Shown here: piece after piece, positions 13,567 through 23,233 of the stretch
Position numbering within the stretch: the first letter of the stretch is position 1
Layout: each line of letters opens with the position of its first letter
NCBI RefSeq assembly: GCF_963667685.1
Contig: NZ_OY763931.1
Location: 930,001-994,000 of the forward strand
Direction of reading: 5' to 3'
Source of the DNA: Maridesulfovibrio sp.
GTDB taxonomy: Bacteria; Desulfobacterota; Desulfovibrionia; Desulfovibrionales; Desulfovibrionaceae
DNA: 64,000 bases
Notes under the pieces: generated by a model
What the model was told of the DNA's origin: nothing
Seen by the model: only the letters and a program-made list of their open reading frames with translations
Database searches by the model: none
Program-made: the position numbers and the translations under genes

Positions 13567-15276
13567 TTAACGGCCCCCGTATTCAGTGGGTGCCAATCCA
13601 AAAAATTGGAGAACATCCTGATATTTTTGATACTCAGCAGTTCCTACGACCTGCTGCCCCTTTACCCTTCGCGCCTGACCTTCTGCATTTTTCACCCATC
13701 CATATTCGGGATAAACCGCAATCCTGCGAAGCTGGCCACTTTCATCCTTGGCCCAGACAGAACCGTTATTATCAAGCTTCGGTTCAGAATATCCGGAAAG
13801 CGGGTGTGACTTGATATCGTTGCCCTTGGCAAACCCAAGACCGTCATTTGAGTTGAACTGAACAGGACTGTCTGCCATGCCTCCAACTGCGTGTTCCTGC
13901 TTCTCAGGCGCAGGACCTGCCTGCGGCGAAGGAATGTCTTTTCCTCTTTCAGAATCACCGGGTGCAGGAATGGGCTGCCTCTTTCGAGATCTCTGTATTT
14001 CTTCCAGCACCCTTTGCCGGGCCTCCAAGTATGACGCCCCGTTACCCATCTCTTGTAGAGCAGCCACTGTTGCCATCTCTACTGCTTTATCACTGGGAGC
14101 TTTACCAGTGAGGGGATCAATCAAATTTTGCGATTTTTCGTCCGTCCGCAGAGATGAAAACATCTCATTATAAATAGTCTGCTGGTCCTTTAGTGTAATT
14201 TTGCTTTGCTTCGCGTCTTTTCCGTTCCTTATTCTGTCCGTTTCAGCATATGTCTTTCCGGTCTGCGCTTTGGTATGGGCTATATCTGCCTGACCTTTAA
14301 TAAGCCCCTGCTTTCTCTCGCGCAGATCCATAGTTGTGCGCACATAGCCGGGTAACCGATCCAAAGAATCAACCATCATTGTCTGACCGTTATCTTCATC
14401 CAGCACCATGAAATGCGTACCTTGGGAATAATCAAGACTGTTCTGAGGGACGGCCTGAATCATATGCCCGTCTTTATTCACCAGCGAGATCCACTTGGAA
14501 GGATCTTTTAGATTTTGAGCATTACCTAATCTGGTAGCCTCCATATACCGGTCAGCAGCTCCAGCAAAAACAGGATTATACGTCCTGCCGCCCTGCATGG
14601 TCTTTTCCCCGGCTAGAAACTGTTGAATGACATTTCCGGTCTGCTCAATAGTCAGCCTGCGTCCTGTAGGAGCCCAGCCACCTTCTTTGTCGGATCGAAA
14701 TTCTATGCCGTAAGTTTTGGAGCGCGGATCAAAGTCTGTGAGTCTATAAGGCATGGGAGCAAGTTCAGAAGCTCTTTTCATGTCAATAACAGCCGCATCA
14801 AAATTGCCTTGGGAAATCTCATTTAACGCGCTACCACCTACCTTTCTGAATTCCTTATAGGTCTGATCAATCTTATGCATTCTGCGTTGCTTAAGGGCTT
14901 CTTTCCCGGCTTCAAACTTTGTAGCCAAGTCAGCAGCATGACCAAATGCAGAAATACCTACCAATGTCTTAGGAGGCTCTATGGCATCAAAGTCCCAATC
15001 GTTCTGTCTAAGTTTGCCCAGCAATCTTTCTGTTTCTTTTTGGACAGCACTATTGAAACGTAACTGTTCTGCCTGCTGGAATTGACCGTATCGAGTGTAT
15101 GCTTTCTGCTGGTTGCGCGAGCTAATTCCACCGGGCATTCCCTGACCAGAAGCCAGATTATTATATGCGCGATCCACCTGCTGACCATCAGAATAGGCAT
15201 TCATAGCATCAGTCAAACCGCCCATAGCACCCACAATCTGACCAGCTGTCTCATCTCCTAAAAAACCGAATCCCAT
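13567..15276 (-). CDS. Phage internal virion/tail-associated protein (569 aa)
   Basis: A soluble, Gln-, Lys- and Asp-rich protein with an N-terminal Gly-rich segment (MGFGFLGDETAGQIVGAMGG) and long predicted helices. It is the last gene of the main late block, after the repeat-rich proteins and before the terminator. Position and composition match structural or ejection proteins of podovirus-type phages with N4-gp56 capsids. I recognise no catalytic motif. It may function together with the giant 2026-residue protein, which probably followed it directly before the accessory island was inserted between them. Confidence 0.65.
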   Translation of the reverse strand: MGFGFLGDETAGQIVGAMGGLTDAMNAYSDGQQVDRAYNNLASGQGMPGGISSRNQQKAYTRYGQFQQAEQLRFNSAVQKETERLLGKLRQNDWDFDAIEPPKTLVGISAFGHAADLATKFEAGKEALKQRRMHKIDQTYKEFRKVGGSALNEISQGNFDAAVIDMKRASELAPMPYRLTDFDPRSKTYGIEFRSDKEGGWAPTGRRLTIEQTGNVIQQFLAGEKTMQGGRTYNPVFAGAADRYMEATRLGNAQNLKDPSKWISLVNKDGHMIQAVPQNSLDYSQGTHFMVLDEDNGQTMMVDSLDRLPGYVRTTMDLRERKQGLIKGQADIAHTKAQTGKTYAETDRIRNGKDAKQSKITLKDQQTIYNEMFSSLRTDEKSQNLIDPLTGKAPSDKAVEMATVAALQEMGNGASYLEARQRVLEEIQRSRKRQPIPAPGDSERGKDIPSPQAGPAPEKQEHAVGGMADSPVQFNSNDGLGFAKGNDIKSHPLSGYSEPKLDNNGSVWAKDESGQLRRIAVYPEYGWVKNAEGQARRVKGQQVVGTAEYQKYQDVLQFFGLAPTEYGGR

Positions 15277-15285
15277 ACAGCCCTC

Positions 15286-15837
15286 CTACGACATTAAATA
15301 TATTCCAAGACCAATGGCAGCACCCACAGCTGCACCGATAGGTCCAGCAGAAGAACCTGCGGCGGCTCCACCTGCGACAGTTCCACCGGCAGCCGCTCCT
15401 CCGGCGGCAGCTCCACCAGCAGCAGCTCCACCAGCAGCAGCTCCTCCGGCGGCAACTCCACCTGCAGCGGCTCCACCAGCAGCAGCTCCACCGGCAGCAA
15501 CTCCACCTGCGGCAGCTCCACCGGCAGCAGCTCCACCGGCAGCAACTCCACCAGCAGCAGCTCCACCGGCAACAGCTCCACCGGCGGCAACTCCAGCAGT
15601 GGTTCCAGTTGTCAGTGCAGTGCCACCGATTATGCCTGCCTCAGTCATAGCTGTTGATGCAGACATCCCCATCATACCGCCCTGAAACCCTGAAACAGCA
15701 GCTCCTGTAGCAGACTTCCCCGGCTTCTTTTGAGTTGGGGTTTTCCGGCTCATCATTGAAGCAGTATTGGAAGCAGCCGCCATACCGGACAGGGCTTTAT
15801 CGCCGGGGTTCTCAACTTCAAACATTCCTAAAGGCAT
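15286..15837 (-). CDS. Gly/Ala-repeat phage protein (183 aa)
   Basis: From about residue 80 to 165 the protein is an almost perfect run of five-residue units AAGG(A/V) encoded by 15-bp DNA repeats; the ends are Ala/Gly-rich hydrophobic segments. The C-terminus (GAAVGAAIGLGIYL) resembles a membrane-inserting glycine-zipper helix. It sits among virion proteins, ten bases from its neighbours, so it is expressed with them. Glycine-zipper-like internal proteins can form a trans-envelope channel during DNA ejection in short-tailed phages; that role is inference here. Confidence 0.65.
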   Translation of the reverse strand: MPLGMFEVENPGDKALSGMAAASNTASMMSRKTPTQKKPGKSATGAAVSGFQGGMMGMSASTAMTEAGIIGGTALTTGTTAGVAAGGAVAGGAAAGGVAAGGAAAGGAAAGGVAAGGAAAGGAAAGGVAAGGAAAGGAAAGGAAAGGAAAGGTVAGGAAAGSSAGPIGAAVGAAIGLGIYLMS

Positions 15838-15846
15838 AAATCCCTC

Positions 15847-16590
15847 CTATGCCATCCCGATGGATGATGCCGCGCCAAGACGTCTGAAATTTTCTTCCTC
15901 GGCATTCCTTCGCGCCTTTGTCCTTGCACCCGCAGCACTCTGCGCCTGGGAAAGAGTTAAATCCTTCTGCATGGCCGCAAACCTTCCGGAATTTGTATTA
16001 AGACCGGCACGAGAAAAATTACGCTGCGCCTTTGCTCCGGCCATTCCGTATCCATGGCTTACATCCGCCTCGGCCTGAGAGACACGGCTATCAACATCAA
16101 CTCCCTTGAGGGCCTGATCCATAAGCTCCTGCCTGACTCCATACTGCTTCTTCTTTGCTTCGGTCTGGAGAGGCAACAACTCGCGCTTTGATGCAATTTG
16201 CTCTTTGGATAGTCCAGTTTCTAGGGGTATCAGTTCGCGCCTGGCTCCAATCTGTTCTTTGGATAAATCAGTCTGAAGAGGAAGAAGTTCACTCTGTGCG
16301 GCTATCTGCTGTTTCATCAAATCGGCCTGATAAGGAATGAGCTCACTGTTTGCGGCAATCTGTTTCCGCTCCATGGGCTGATAGTCTGATTTCCAGAAAT
16401 CAAAATACTCTTCAGCCATTCCCTGCTGGGATTCGTAAATTGTAGCCATACGAGCGTTGTATTCTTCATCAACCGCATCACCGCCTCCGCCCCCTTTACA
16501 AAGAGCTACAGGGCCATCATATTCATAAGATTCTTCATGCTCGATCTCGCCGGAAGCGATATCGATAACGAGCTTAGTGTAAACTTTCAT
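15847..16590 (-). CDS. Phage virion protein with four 18-residue repeats (247 aa)
   Basis: Residues 75-150 hold four consecutive 18-residue repeats of the form (K/E)QI-A--EL(I/L)P-(Q/E)T-L-K, predicted helical, so the protein is probably a fibrous helical rod. A Cys- and Gly-rich patch (CKGGGGGD) precedes them and an Ala/Arg-rich tail follows. It overlaps the acetyltransferase-like gene upstream by 17 bases, typical of a tight late operon. Likely an internal core or needle-type component; no family name is known to me. Confidence 0.65.
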   Translation of the reverse strand: MKVYTKLVIDIASGEIEHEESYEYDGPVALCKGGGGGDAVDEEYNARMATIYESQQGMAEEYFDFWKSDYQPMERKQIAANSELIPYQADLMKQQIAAQSELLPLQTDLSKEQIGARRELIPLETGLSKEQIASKRELLPLQTEAKKKQYGVRQELMDQALKGVDVDSRVSQAEADVSHGYGMAGAKAQRNFSRAGLNTNSGRFAAMQKDLTLSQAQSAAGARTKARRNAEEENFRRLGAASSIGMA

Positions 16591-17113
16591 ACAATAACTC
16601 CCTCGTAAGGCTGATCAGAGCTACGTTTTCGCTTTTCCCTTCACGGGCAATCCATGCACCGTTGGGGACTTCACCACAGATTTTACCACCGCATTTTTCT
16701 ACGAACTTGATCGCAACTTTATTCCGGACAGGAATTAAACCAAGCAGCATGTCATAGACATAGTTCCCGTCCTTATCCTTCATGTGCAGGATGCAGTTGT
16801 TAACGAAAAGGCCCATTTCAAAAATATGTTTGCGTGGGCAGGTATTGAAAACAACCCAGTGCATTCGGGCAAAACGACCTTCCTGCCTGTTCAACCAGAC
16901 AAGAGCAACGGCCACATCATCCTTTAAAACAACCCAGCAGACAGACTTCTTAAGCGCGGCTACAAACTCAGCGGCATTACGCACCGTCCCTTCATAAAAA
17001 ACGATCTCGGCATGGCCTTCGTCAACGCACTGCTGATAAAGACCTGCCATGTACCGATCTGGATATGTCCGAACCCCATCCCATTCCATGTAAGGAAACA
17101 TTTCAAAACTCAT
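16574..17113 (-). CDS. GNAT-like acetyltransferase-fold phage protein (179 aa)
   Basis: The pattern of strands and helices and the C-terminal motif VRNKVAIKFVEKCGGKICGE resemble the GNAT fold, where a residue close to VAIKFVEKCG marks the acceptor-side helix. Such proteins are common within podovirus structural operons, though their substrate is unknown. The start ATG overlaps the stop of the preceding small gene (ATGA). No clear acetyl-CoA loop (Q/R-x-x-G-x-G/A) is visible, so it may be inactive or divergent. Confidence 0.55.
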   Translation of the reverse strand: MSFEMFPYMEWDGVRTYPDRYMAGLYQQCVDEGHAEIVFYEGTVRNAAEFVAALKKSVCWVVLKDDVAVALVWLNRQEGRFARMHWVVFNTCPRKHIFEMGLFVNNCILHMKDKDGNYVYDMLLGLIPVRNKVAIKFVEKCGGKICGEVPNGAWIAREGKSENVALISLTRELLYESLH

Positions 17114-17298
17114 CGTTTCACCGCCTGCTTTCGGGCCTTGTCGTTGCTAACGAGCCCCAGTTCAACAAGATCATTAAAGGTCACACCACGGTTCATGGGA
17201 TTTGGTATGCCGTAAACAAAACTCCGTATAATCGTGCTCAGCTGACGCAAAAAGTGCAGCACATTACCTTCGCGTACTTCAGGAAGCATCGGTTTCAT
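17110..17298 (-). CDS. Small late-operon protein (62 aa)
   Basis: It overlaps both neighbours by ATGA junctions, at its start with the tail-hub gene and at its stop with the GNAT-like gene, which is strong evidence that it is translated. The protein is basic and helical, with a C-terminal segment (NDLVELGLVSNDKARKQAVKR) that could bind a larger partner. No family is recognised. Confidence 0.65.
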   Translation of the reverse strand: MKPMLPEVREGNVLHFLRQLSTIIRSFVYGIPNPMNRGVTFNDLVELGLVSNDKARKQAVKR

Positions 17299-19001
17299 AA
17301 AAGATCCCCCAGACCGGTAGCCATTGCCATGCGCGAAACAGGAATATCGGTTGTGATTTCCATCTGGAAACGGGTAGCCAGATACCCGGCAGGCAGAATA
17401 AACGGCTCAGAACTTTTGACCTTCTTGAAATAGACCTCTCGCCCATCAGCCTTGAGAACGAAATGAACCTCGCCCTTAGGCAGGTTCCGGTAGATGCTTT
17501 GAGAATCACCGCCAAGGCAGACAGAGCCAGCCCCCTCAGAGCCCAAACAAGAATATTGAAGTTCTTCTTTAAGAAATGGATATTCAGGCGCGGAATCATA
17601 ATCAGCAACCAGCACGGCGGCTTCCATGTTTATCGGCTCACGTACACGCATTTCACCGGACACCCACTGACTACGCAGTGTGAATTCCGATCCGTCCCAC
17701 AAACAAATCGCGGTCCTGTTCACAACAGGATAAGCCACGTGCAGCAGACGCCCTTCCGGCTCAACAGCCAGAGCTTTGCAATGAAAACCAAGGTTCGACA
17801 GCAACAAGGTGGAAGGATTGAAAACAAATCCATTTGAGGGAGCATGAAAACAAATGTACTGCCCGGCATACCAGACAGCATTAAAAGTCTCCGGCTGAAG
17901 CTTGCGCCAATCTTTTTCCGTAAATACACCGGAGGTCAGTCTGCGCGGAGCAGCACCCGGTTCAACAAGATAAAGACCGTCCAGACTCGGAAAGATTACT
18001 CCCAAAGGAGAAGCGGCAACGCCGGCAGCGGACGTACAGGGCAGATACCCATCAAGCTTGGAAGGAACCGCAAGAGCGGGATCATCGACTGTAATTGTAT
18101 GGACGTTGGCTTCTGTAAGGACCACCAAGGTATTCCCGGCGGCTTCCATAGCAATGATCCTGTGCGGAACTGACATGGAATATCCATCCGGCCATGCATG
18201 AGGGTAACCCGGCTCTGAAAGGAATATTTCGTTGCCCTTGAATCCGGCAAACATGTTTCCGGGCAAGGCGGTCAGACCACTCAGACATTCAGGAGCTGGA
18301 ATCCAGTAGCGGGACGGCAGCACCTCAGCCAGATCAGAATCAACCTTAGTATCGGCGTAGGAAGCCTCTCCTGCCTGCACTTCAGACACAAACTGGAACT
18401 CGGTCGTTTCCGTGCCGGTGACAGTGCGGTAGATACGGATCAAGCTCACGGGCCTGTAACCTGCTGCGGATGAATTCATACCTGAGATAGTGACTGTCTG
18501 CCCTTTCTGCACCTCCACATTTTGTGATGGAGCTGATGGCGGTCCCTCTTCGCCCAGATCGGAAACAAGAGTGTAAACATAAACACGGGAAACAACTTCT
18601 GCGCCGTCTTCAGGAGTCCCACTAACTGCAACAGCAGGAGCTGCAATAGGAGCTGGTACGCCAAGAGCATAACGATTCACCAAAGAGTTCGCGTCTGTTT
18701 CATCTGCTGAACAGAAAATAAACGCTCCCTGTGCGTCAGTTCCGTACGTACGCTCCTTTGAATCACCGGCTATCGGGCCTTCACGCAGGGTCACTCGCTC
18801 CGGCCAGGTCAACCATTCATCACGATAACGAAAAATAGTGGTAGCCTTCCCCGGAACATAGCCAACCAATCCCGGCCCCCCAAGAGGACGGATCTCGCCG
18901 GACTCCAGCAAACAATTTACAGCTCTCTCAGCCTGCCCCTGCTCCAGCAAATGAAGAGCAAGGGCGGGTTTCATGCCGGAAAAGACATTAAGCTCGAACA
19001 T
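17295..19001 (-). CDS. Podovirus tail hub/nozzle-like beta-rich protein (568 aa)
   Basis: I chose ATG 19001 (MFELNVFSGMKP), whose first residues match the usual start of this phage family; an upstream ATG at 19046 would overlap the previous gene by 35 bases. The pattern (repeated YVYTLVSDLGEEGPPS, IRIYRTVTG, and SLDGLYLV-like strands) suggests a beta-propeller with Ig-like insertions, as in tail nozzle proteins that close the short tail. It lies between the tail fibre genes and internal virion genes. Homology to nozzle proteins is judged by eye. Confidence 0.6.
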   Translation of the reverse strand: MFELNVFSGMKPALALHLLEQGQAERAVNCLLESGEIRPLGGPGLVGYVPGKATTIFRYRDEWLTWPERVTLREGPIAGDSKERTYGTDAQGAFIFCSADETDANSLVNRYALGVPAPIAAPAVAVSGTPEDGAEVVSRVYVYTLVSDLGEEGPPSAPSQNVEVQKGQTVTISGMNSSAAGYRPVSLIRIYRTVTGTETTEFQFVSEVQAGEASYADTKVDSDLAEVLPSRYWIPAPECLSGLTALPGNMFAGFKGNEIFLSEPGYPHAWPDGYSMSVPHRIIAMEAAGNTLVVLTEANVHTITVDDPALAVPSKLDGYLPCTSAAGVAASPLGVIFPSLDGLYLVEPGAAPRRLTSGVFTEKDWRKLQPETFNAVWYAGQYICFHAPSNGFVFNPSTLLLSNLGFHCKALAVEPEGRLLHVAYPVVNRTAICLWDGSEFTLRSQWVSGEMRVREPINMEAAVLVADYDSAPEYPFLKEELQYSCLGSEGAGSVCLGGDSQSIYRNLPKGEVHFVLKADGREVYFKKVKSSEPFILPAGYLATRFQMEITTDIPVSRMAMATGLGDLL

Positions 19002-19011
19002 GATAACGCCA

Positions 19012-19482
19012 TCAGGATGATACAGGCCAGCCGTCCCAGCCTTCAATATTCAGTATGGAAAGACTATCCCGGTCCATGGCCTTGATCTCAGTTTCCAGAA
19101 CGTTGCTTGCATCACGAACCGCCTTGATTCTTGCGGTCAAATCCGGGTCAGGATCGGTAATGGCATTGATTTGTTTCCAGTACGGTGCAAATTCAAGAAT
19201 TCTTTGCTCTGCATGTTTACCGACAAAATCAATAAGATTTTGCCGCACGGTTTCCGTGGAAATCTCAACCACCGAATAATTATAATCCACCCGGTCAGTT
19301 CTGACTATGGTTGAATACTGCCCGTGCATCTGCATCCGGGGATTGATGGACGGCTTGTTTATTTTTACCGCTACAATCTTTCCACCTGTTGCAGCGGACA
19401 TGTTTTTCATTTCTTCAGAGGGATTGCCGTTAACCTCGGATGCACCACAAACCGCTACGCCGTCTTTAACAATTGTATACAT
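19012..19482 (-). CDS. Tail-associated phage protein (156 aa)
   Basis: An alpha/beta N-terminus (MYTIVKDGVAVCGASEVNG) is followed by a helical C-terminus (about residues 85-145). It lies directly after the tail fibre gene, four bases apart, and before the hub gene, the usual place for a fibre chaperone or attachment protein. No signature motif is recognised. Confidence 0.6.
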   Translation of the reverse strand: MYTIVKDGVAVCGASEVNGNPSEEMKNMSAATGGKIVAVKINKPSINPRMQMHGQYSTIVRTDRVDYNYSVVEISTETVRQNLIDFVGKHAEQRILEFAPYWKQINAITDPDPDLTARIKAVRDASNVLETEIKAMDRDSLSILNIEGWDGWPVSS

Positions 19483-19485
19483 GGT

Positions 19486-21834
19486 CTACCCCGCTATCAT
19501 CTCTTTAAAGTTACCCGCTGCCGGGGATAGGTTCTTTGTAAAAAAGATTGCTAACCTATTCTGATTATCTACCCGCATAGCCTTCTGCCCGGTATTGGAA
19601 TCAAAAACTGTCACCGGATCGCCGGTCCACCAATCTGTGCCGTCATAAACCATGACCTCTGCCTGAGCATTATCAATTCCGTAAACGACAACAACGGTTT
19701 CCTCATTGGGCGAAGCCAGAACAGGACGCACGGCCCAATTACCTTCTTTAGTCAGGAACTCATTCCCCGCTGTCCACACCCCAGCTACGCGGTTAAAAAC
19801 CTTTCCCCGGACACGATCATCAGCCAAGTCACCTTCATAGTAGGAAAGAACAAAACGGTCAGCGGACATTCTGATCAGCTCCAGATACTGTGCCGACTGA
19901 GCAAGGGATTCATAGGTGGTGATCAACTGCGCAGCGCCCCATGGGGAAGAACTGTCCGCCCTTGAAAGGCAGTAGAGCTTCACGTTGTACGAGGAATTAA
20001 CGTAGTAGGAGTAGGCGAAAATGATTTCATTCTCAGACATATCTACGATTGCTGTCTGAGAGGGGCTGCTCAATATATCAACAAATAGTTCATTCTTGGT
20101 CAGCACATTAGAGGTATTAGTAGGTCTAGTAATACTAGACACAACGATAGCGTAAGTGTTCACGGCGCGCTCTTCATGATAAATACAAGGCACCCCCAGT
20201 TCGTTACCTTCAGCGGCTTTAATACTTCCAACATAACCATAACTGGAAAGCGGAATCCCTGAACCGGACACAGCCCAGTCGGCCTCAGTTGCACCCTTGG
20301 CAAGGAGCCTACACGCTACCGCTGCATCAAGGTTCCCCCCAGGATCAAAAAAGGACAGCACGTGATTACTGCCCATCGGAACAAGAGCAGAAAGACCGTT
20401 GTTATTCACATCAACCGGGCTGACGTCAAAAGGAGCTGCGGCGGTGAAATCAACAGCTTCGGCACTGCCACGGGTGAGAGCCGCACACTTAAGGGTAAGC
20501 CCTGAACCCAGTCGAAAAGCGGTCAAAAAACAGGTATCCGAAACCTTGCACATGGACAGGTTGTAAGGAAGATCCGCAAGGAAGGAATTTATCTGACTGT
20601 CCAATGTCGCGGTGTAATCTCTCCAGACGTTGAAGGCTTCAGCAGTAGTAAAAGAAATCATGGAACTGGCAATGTCGTAGACCAACGCACCATTACTCAT
20701 CCTGACTTCTCGCCAGAGTTTGTAAACGGTATTTACGGCCATACCCTTGGGAATTTTCCAACTATTCTTATTCACTGTGTCATCGATGCTGGAGACAACA
20801 GCGTTGGCTTTGGTTCCGTCTGGAGAAACAAACCAACTGGTGCTGATATGACTGAATGCCGGATCGCTGGCAGTTGCAGTACCGGCCGTAACCGTAGGAG
20901 TCTCTTTTACCCCCACCGCTCCATCAGCAAGACTGGTTATCTCAAGACCGTCAATGGTGAACGGACAATCTGTGACCAGCACCGAATGAATTGCCGGCTC
21001 AGATACGAACTCACCAAGTCTGCGTCTTGAAATCCGTATTTCATGATTTTCATCAGCTTCAACTGTTCCCATAGTCCAAACAACAGTACTGCCGGTGACT
21101 TCAGCGGAACCAAACCCACGCACATCCAATTCGTATTCATTAAGAAGTTCTTCAGAATGATCATCAATAGTCAGGGTGATAACTGACCTTTCAACAGCGG
21201 AATCCGGTCCGCTAAGCAGTGGGGACGGAGTTTTATATCCCTGCAACTCTGAATTGGTCAGCGACCGTTTAGCAAGAGCATTCGGATCAAGGCCGGCTTC
21301 CACCAGCTTGAGAGCTTCAGGAACAACAGCTTCTTTCACATGGACGGTTGTAACTCCATCATCAACGGAAACGTAATCAACAAAACCGATATCAGTACCG
21401 GAATCAAACCTGAGAGCCCTGTTTTCCGTAAAGAAGCCTGTAAAATCCCCGGTAAGGGTGAAGCTTGTTGCTGTTGCATACGTGGAAAGAACCAGCTCAC
21501 CAGCGGCATCTTTTGGACGCATCCAGCATTCCCCGGCCATCTCTTCCCACGTTCCGGCGGTCATACGCAGATCTATGCTGGCTCCGACAGGGAAAGCCAG
21601 AGCGGTAAATCCTTCCACACCCCGGACGACAGTAAGCTTGTTACCGTTAACAGCTGTCACCCTGACCAACTCTGTAGCTCTGGTAGCCCGGTTGACCACG
21701 GCACAAACGAAACCATCCCCTTCCAGCAGATTCGGAAACACTCCGGCATGCTCAGCAGGAATAGTCAGCTCAGTGGCCACATTATCAATTTCAGCTGTCA
21801 GATAACTTTCAGCTAAACTCTTCAATGTTATCAT
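19486..21834 (-). CDS. Tail fibre/tail protein, beta-rich (782 aa)
   Basis: The N-terminus (LTIPAEHAGVFPNLLEGDGF, then TRATELVRVTAVNGNKLTVV) resembles the adaptor domain of many phage tail fibres, which binds the tail. The middle has Ig-like or Fn3-like repeats (residues 190-380), and the rest is a long series of strands with propeller-like repeats. It is the largest protein of the tail block, so it is probably the receptor-binding or side fibre. Six bases separate it from the preceding small gene. Confidence 0.65.
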   Translation of the reverse strand: MITLKSLAESYLTAEIDNVATELTIPAEHAGVFPNLLEGDGFVCAVVNRATRATELVRVTAVNGNKLTVVRGVEGFTALAFPVGASIDLRMTAGTWEEMAGECWMRPKDAAGELVLSTYATATSFTLTGDFTGFFTENRALRFDSGTDIGFVDYVSVDDGVTTVHVKEAVVPEALKLVEAGLDPNALAKRSLTNSELQGYKTPSPLLSGPDSAVERSVITLTIDDHSEELLNEYELDVRGFGSAEVTGSTVVWTMGTVEADENHEIRISRRRLGEFVSEPAIHSVLVTDCPFTIDGLEITSLADGAVGVKETPTVTAGTATASDPAFSHISTSWFVSPDGTKANAVVSSIDDTVNKNSWKIPKGMAVNTVYKLWREVRMSNGALVYDIASSMISFTTAEAFNVWRDYTATLDSQINSFLADLPYNLSMCKVSDTCFLTAFRLGSGLTLKCAALTRGSAEAVDFTAAAPFDVSPVDVNNNGLSALVPMGSNHVLSFFDPGGNLDAAVACRLLAKGATEADWAVSGSGIPLSSYGYVGSIKAAEGNELGVPCIYHEERAVNTYAIVVSSITRPTNTSNVLTKNELFVDILSSPSQTAIVDMSENEIIFAYSYYVNSSYNVKLYCLSRADSSSPWGAAQLITTYESLAQSAQYLELIRMSADRFVLSYYEGDLADDRVRGKVFNRVAGVWTAGNEFLTKEGNWAVRPVLASPNEETVVVVYGIDNAQAEVMVYDGTDWWTGDPVTVFDSNTGQKAMRVDNQNRLAIFFTKNLSPAAGNFKEMIAG

Positions 21835-21836
21835 CG

Positions 21837-22130
21837 TTACCCCTTAAATGTGATCGTCGGGCCTATGCCCTGACGCTTGACCAGTGAATCCGCTGTGACA
21901 GAACTGGTAGATACTACCGTGGCAAGGATGTGCATCATGTGAAACGGTTCCGCGAAGATGTCAGACCGACTCACGCAATCGCCAAGATCATACGAAGCAA
22001 GATTTCCCATCGCAGACACGGCGGACCCACTTTGCAGCAACGCAGCTCCTTCGACCTCTGAGTGACAAAAACCTCCCCCAAGAGAGAACTTTGAAACTCC
22101 GCACCCGCCAACGCAGCCTGAAACAACCAC
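21837..22130 (-). CDS. Small tail-region protein (97 aa)
   Basis: The frame fits exactly between the stop of the upstream gene (22133) and the start of the fibre gene (21834). It begins at GTG 22130 with GAGGACGG upstream. The protein is rich in Gly, Ser and Val with several Cys near the start (SGCVGGCGVSKF), which is unusual. No family is recognised; expression is supported only by operon packing. Confidence 0.5.
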   Translation of the reverse strand: MVVSGCVGGCGVSKFSLGGGFCHSEVEGAALLQSGSAVSAMGNLASYDLGDCVSRSDIFAEPFHMMHILATVVSTSSVTADSLVKRQGIGPTITFKG

Positions 22131-22132
22131 AA

Positions 22133-22594
22133 CTAACCGTCCTCAACGCCCAGAGTTTCCAGCCGGATATGAAAAGTATCGCCCATGTAAACCATGCGCC
22201 CCAGATTGAATGCACCGAAGTAGAGAACATTTCCGTTTGTCTGGGCATCAAACAGGGCAAAATGAGTGACCAGCCCAACATCGGCAGTGAATTGCGGGAA
22301 GTTGATTTCGCTGGTGTTTTTGACGAGCCCATTCACCGGAGCTGTTCCGAATGTCGCTCTTTGACGGACGTAGTTGGAAGACTCCGGGAGCTCTTTCGCA
22401 GCGGGAAGATCCCCGGTTCTGAGAGCAGTCATCACCGCTGCGTTCTTTTGCTCTTTAACTTCAGCAAAATCAGTTTCAATTATTCCGGAGCAACACAGCC
22501 CCAGCCAGATGGTAGCCGGAGAAACAAAAGGGATATTGCGCAGGACATGGTCTGCCAGCTTGTTTTTAAGATATTCAGATTTGCAGGTATTCAT
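22133..22594 (-). CDS. Phage tail fibre-like/minor structural protein (153 aa)
   Basis: The layout (helix at the start, then VSPATIWLGLCCS, NYVRQRATFGTAPV and THFALFDAQTNGNVLYFGAF) matches a widespread family of about 140-residue phage tail fibre or minor structural proteins. It lies between a head-tail connector-type gene and the fibre gene. A good ribosome-binding site (AAGGAG) precedes the ATG. Confidence 0.65.
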   Translation of the reverse strand: MNTCKSEYLKNKLADHVLRNIPFVSPATIWLGLCCSGIIETDFAEVKEQKNAAVMTALRTGDLPAAKELPESSNYVRQRATFGTAPVNGLVKNTSEINFPQFTADVGLVTHFALFDAQTNGNVLYFGAFNLGRMVYMGDTFHIRLETLGVEDG

Positions 22595-22603
22595 AAAAAC
22601 TCC

Positions 22604-23233
22604 TTAAAAGAATGAAGGGCTGTTGATTTCCTGTTTACATTCAGTCCCGCCACGCATCTCCCTGATCCGGATCTCAGCCTTGCCGGCATTGAATTCAGCC
22701 TGTTCAAGACGGGCTCTTGCCGGATCGGACCACGGCTTGTCCGGGACCATCATGAGCTTGGCCTTGGCTCCTGAAGCGATTGTCTCACCGTGAAAGTCCA
22801 ACAGAAATTTCGGGCAGACATCGGCGGTCACGTAAGGCGCGAGAATATTCACGGTCTGGAGCACCGCTTCTTCATCCTCGCGAGGACAGGGGACAAGCCG
22901 CACAACACCGGGTTCTTCAACCTTGAAACTATCGGGAACTCCCGGTTCGTCGCGCACAACCCGGTCATCAAGAGGAATCAGAATTTCCCCCCGGAAGTAA
23001 ACTTCAAGAGTGCTGACTACGGTAGTTTTAGTAGGGGGTTCGAACACGTAACGGCATTCACCCTTATAGACGTCCATTAGATCGGAAGAGTGTCGCCAGA
23101 CACGGGAATCCTTGCAGAACCGTATGGCTGCACTGCGCAGTTCCGTAATAATCTGCGGAACCGGGCAGCGCGGCAGGGAGTTCCCCACCAAAGGAATAAA
23201 CGCACGCCAGCCGACAGTAAGTTGATTAACCAT
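22604..23233 (-). CDS. Tail tubular/adaptor-like protein (209 aa)
   Basis: I chose ATG 23233 (MVNQLT) because GAGG stands at good spacing and the overlap with the previous stop is 8 bases. The protein has an N-terminal helical part (ITELRSAAIRFCKDSRVW), then beta strands and a C-terminal helix pair (ARARLEQAEFNAGKAEIRIRE). This is the pattern of tail tubular A-type adaptors beneath the portal in short-tailed phages. Confidence 0.55.
   Translation of the reverse strand: MVNQLTVGWRAFIPLVGNSLPRCPVPQIITELRSAAIRFCKDSRVWRHSSDLMDVYKGECRYVFEPPTKTTVVSTLEVYFRGEILIPLDDRVVRDEPGVPDSFKVEEPGVVRLVPCPREDEEAVLQTVNILAPYVTADVCPKFLLDFHGETIASGAKAKLMMVPDKPWSDPARARLEQAEFNAGKAEIRIREMRGGTECKQEINSPSFF

Noticed and set aside
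15314-15685. Plus-strand frame rich in Pro and Ala
   Set aside because: It is the complement of the Gly/Ala repeat gene and depends on the 15-bp repeats.
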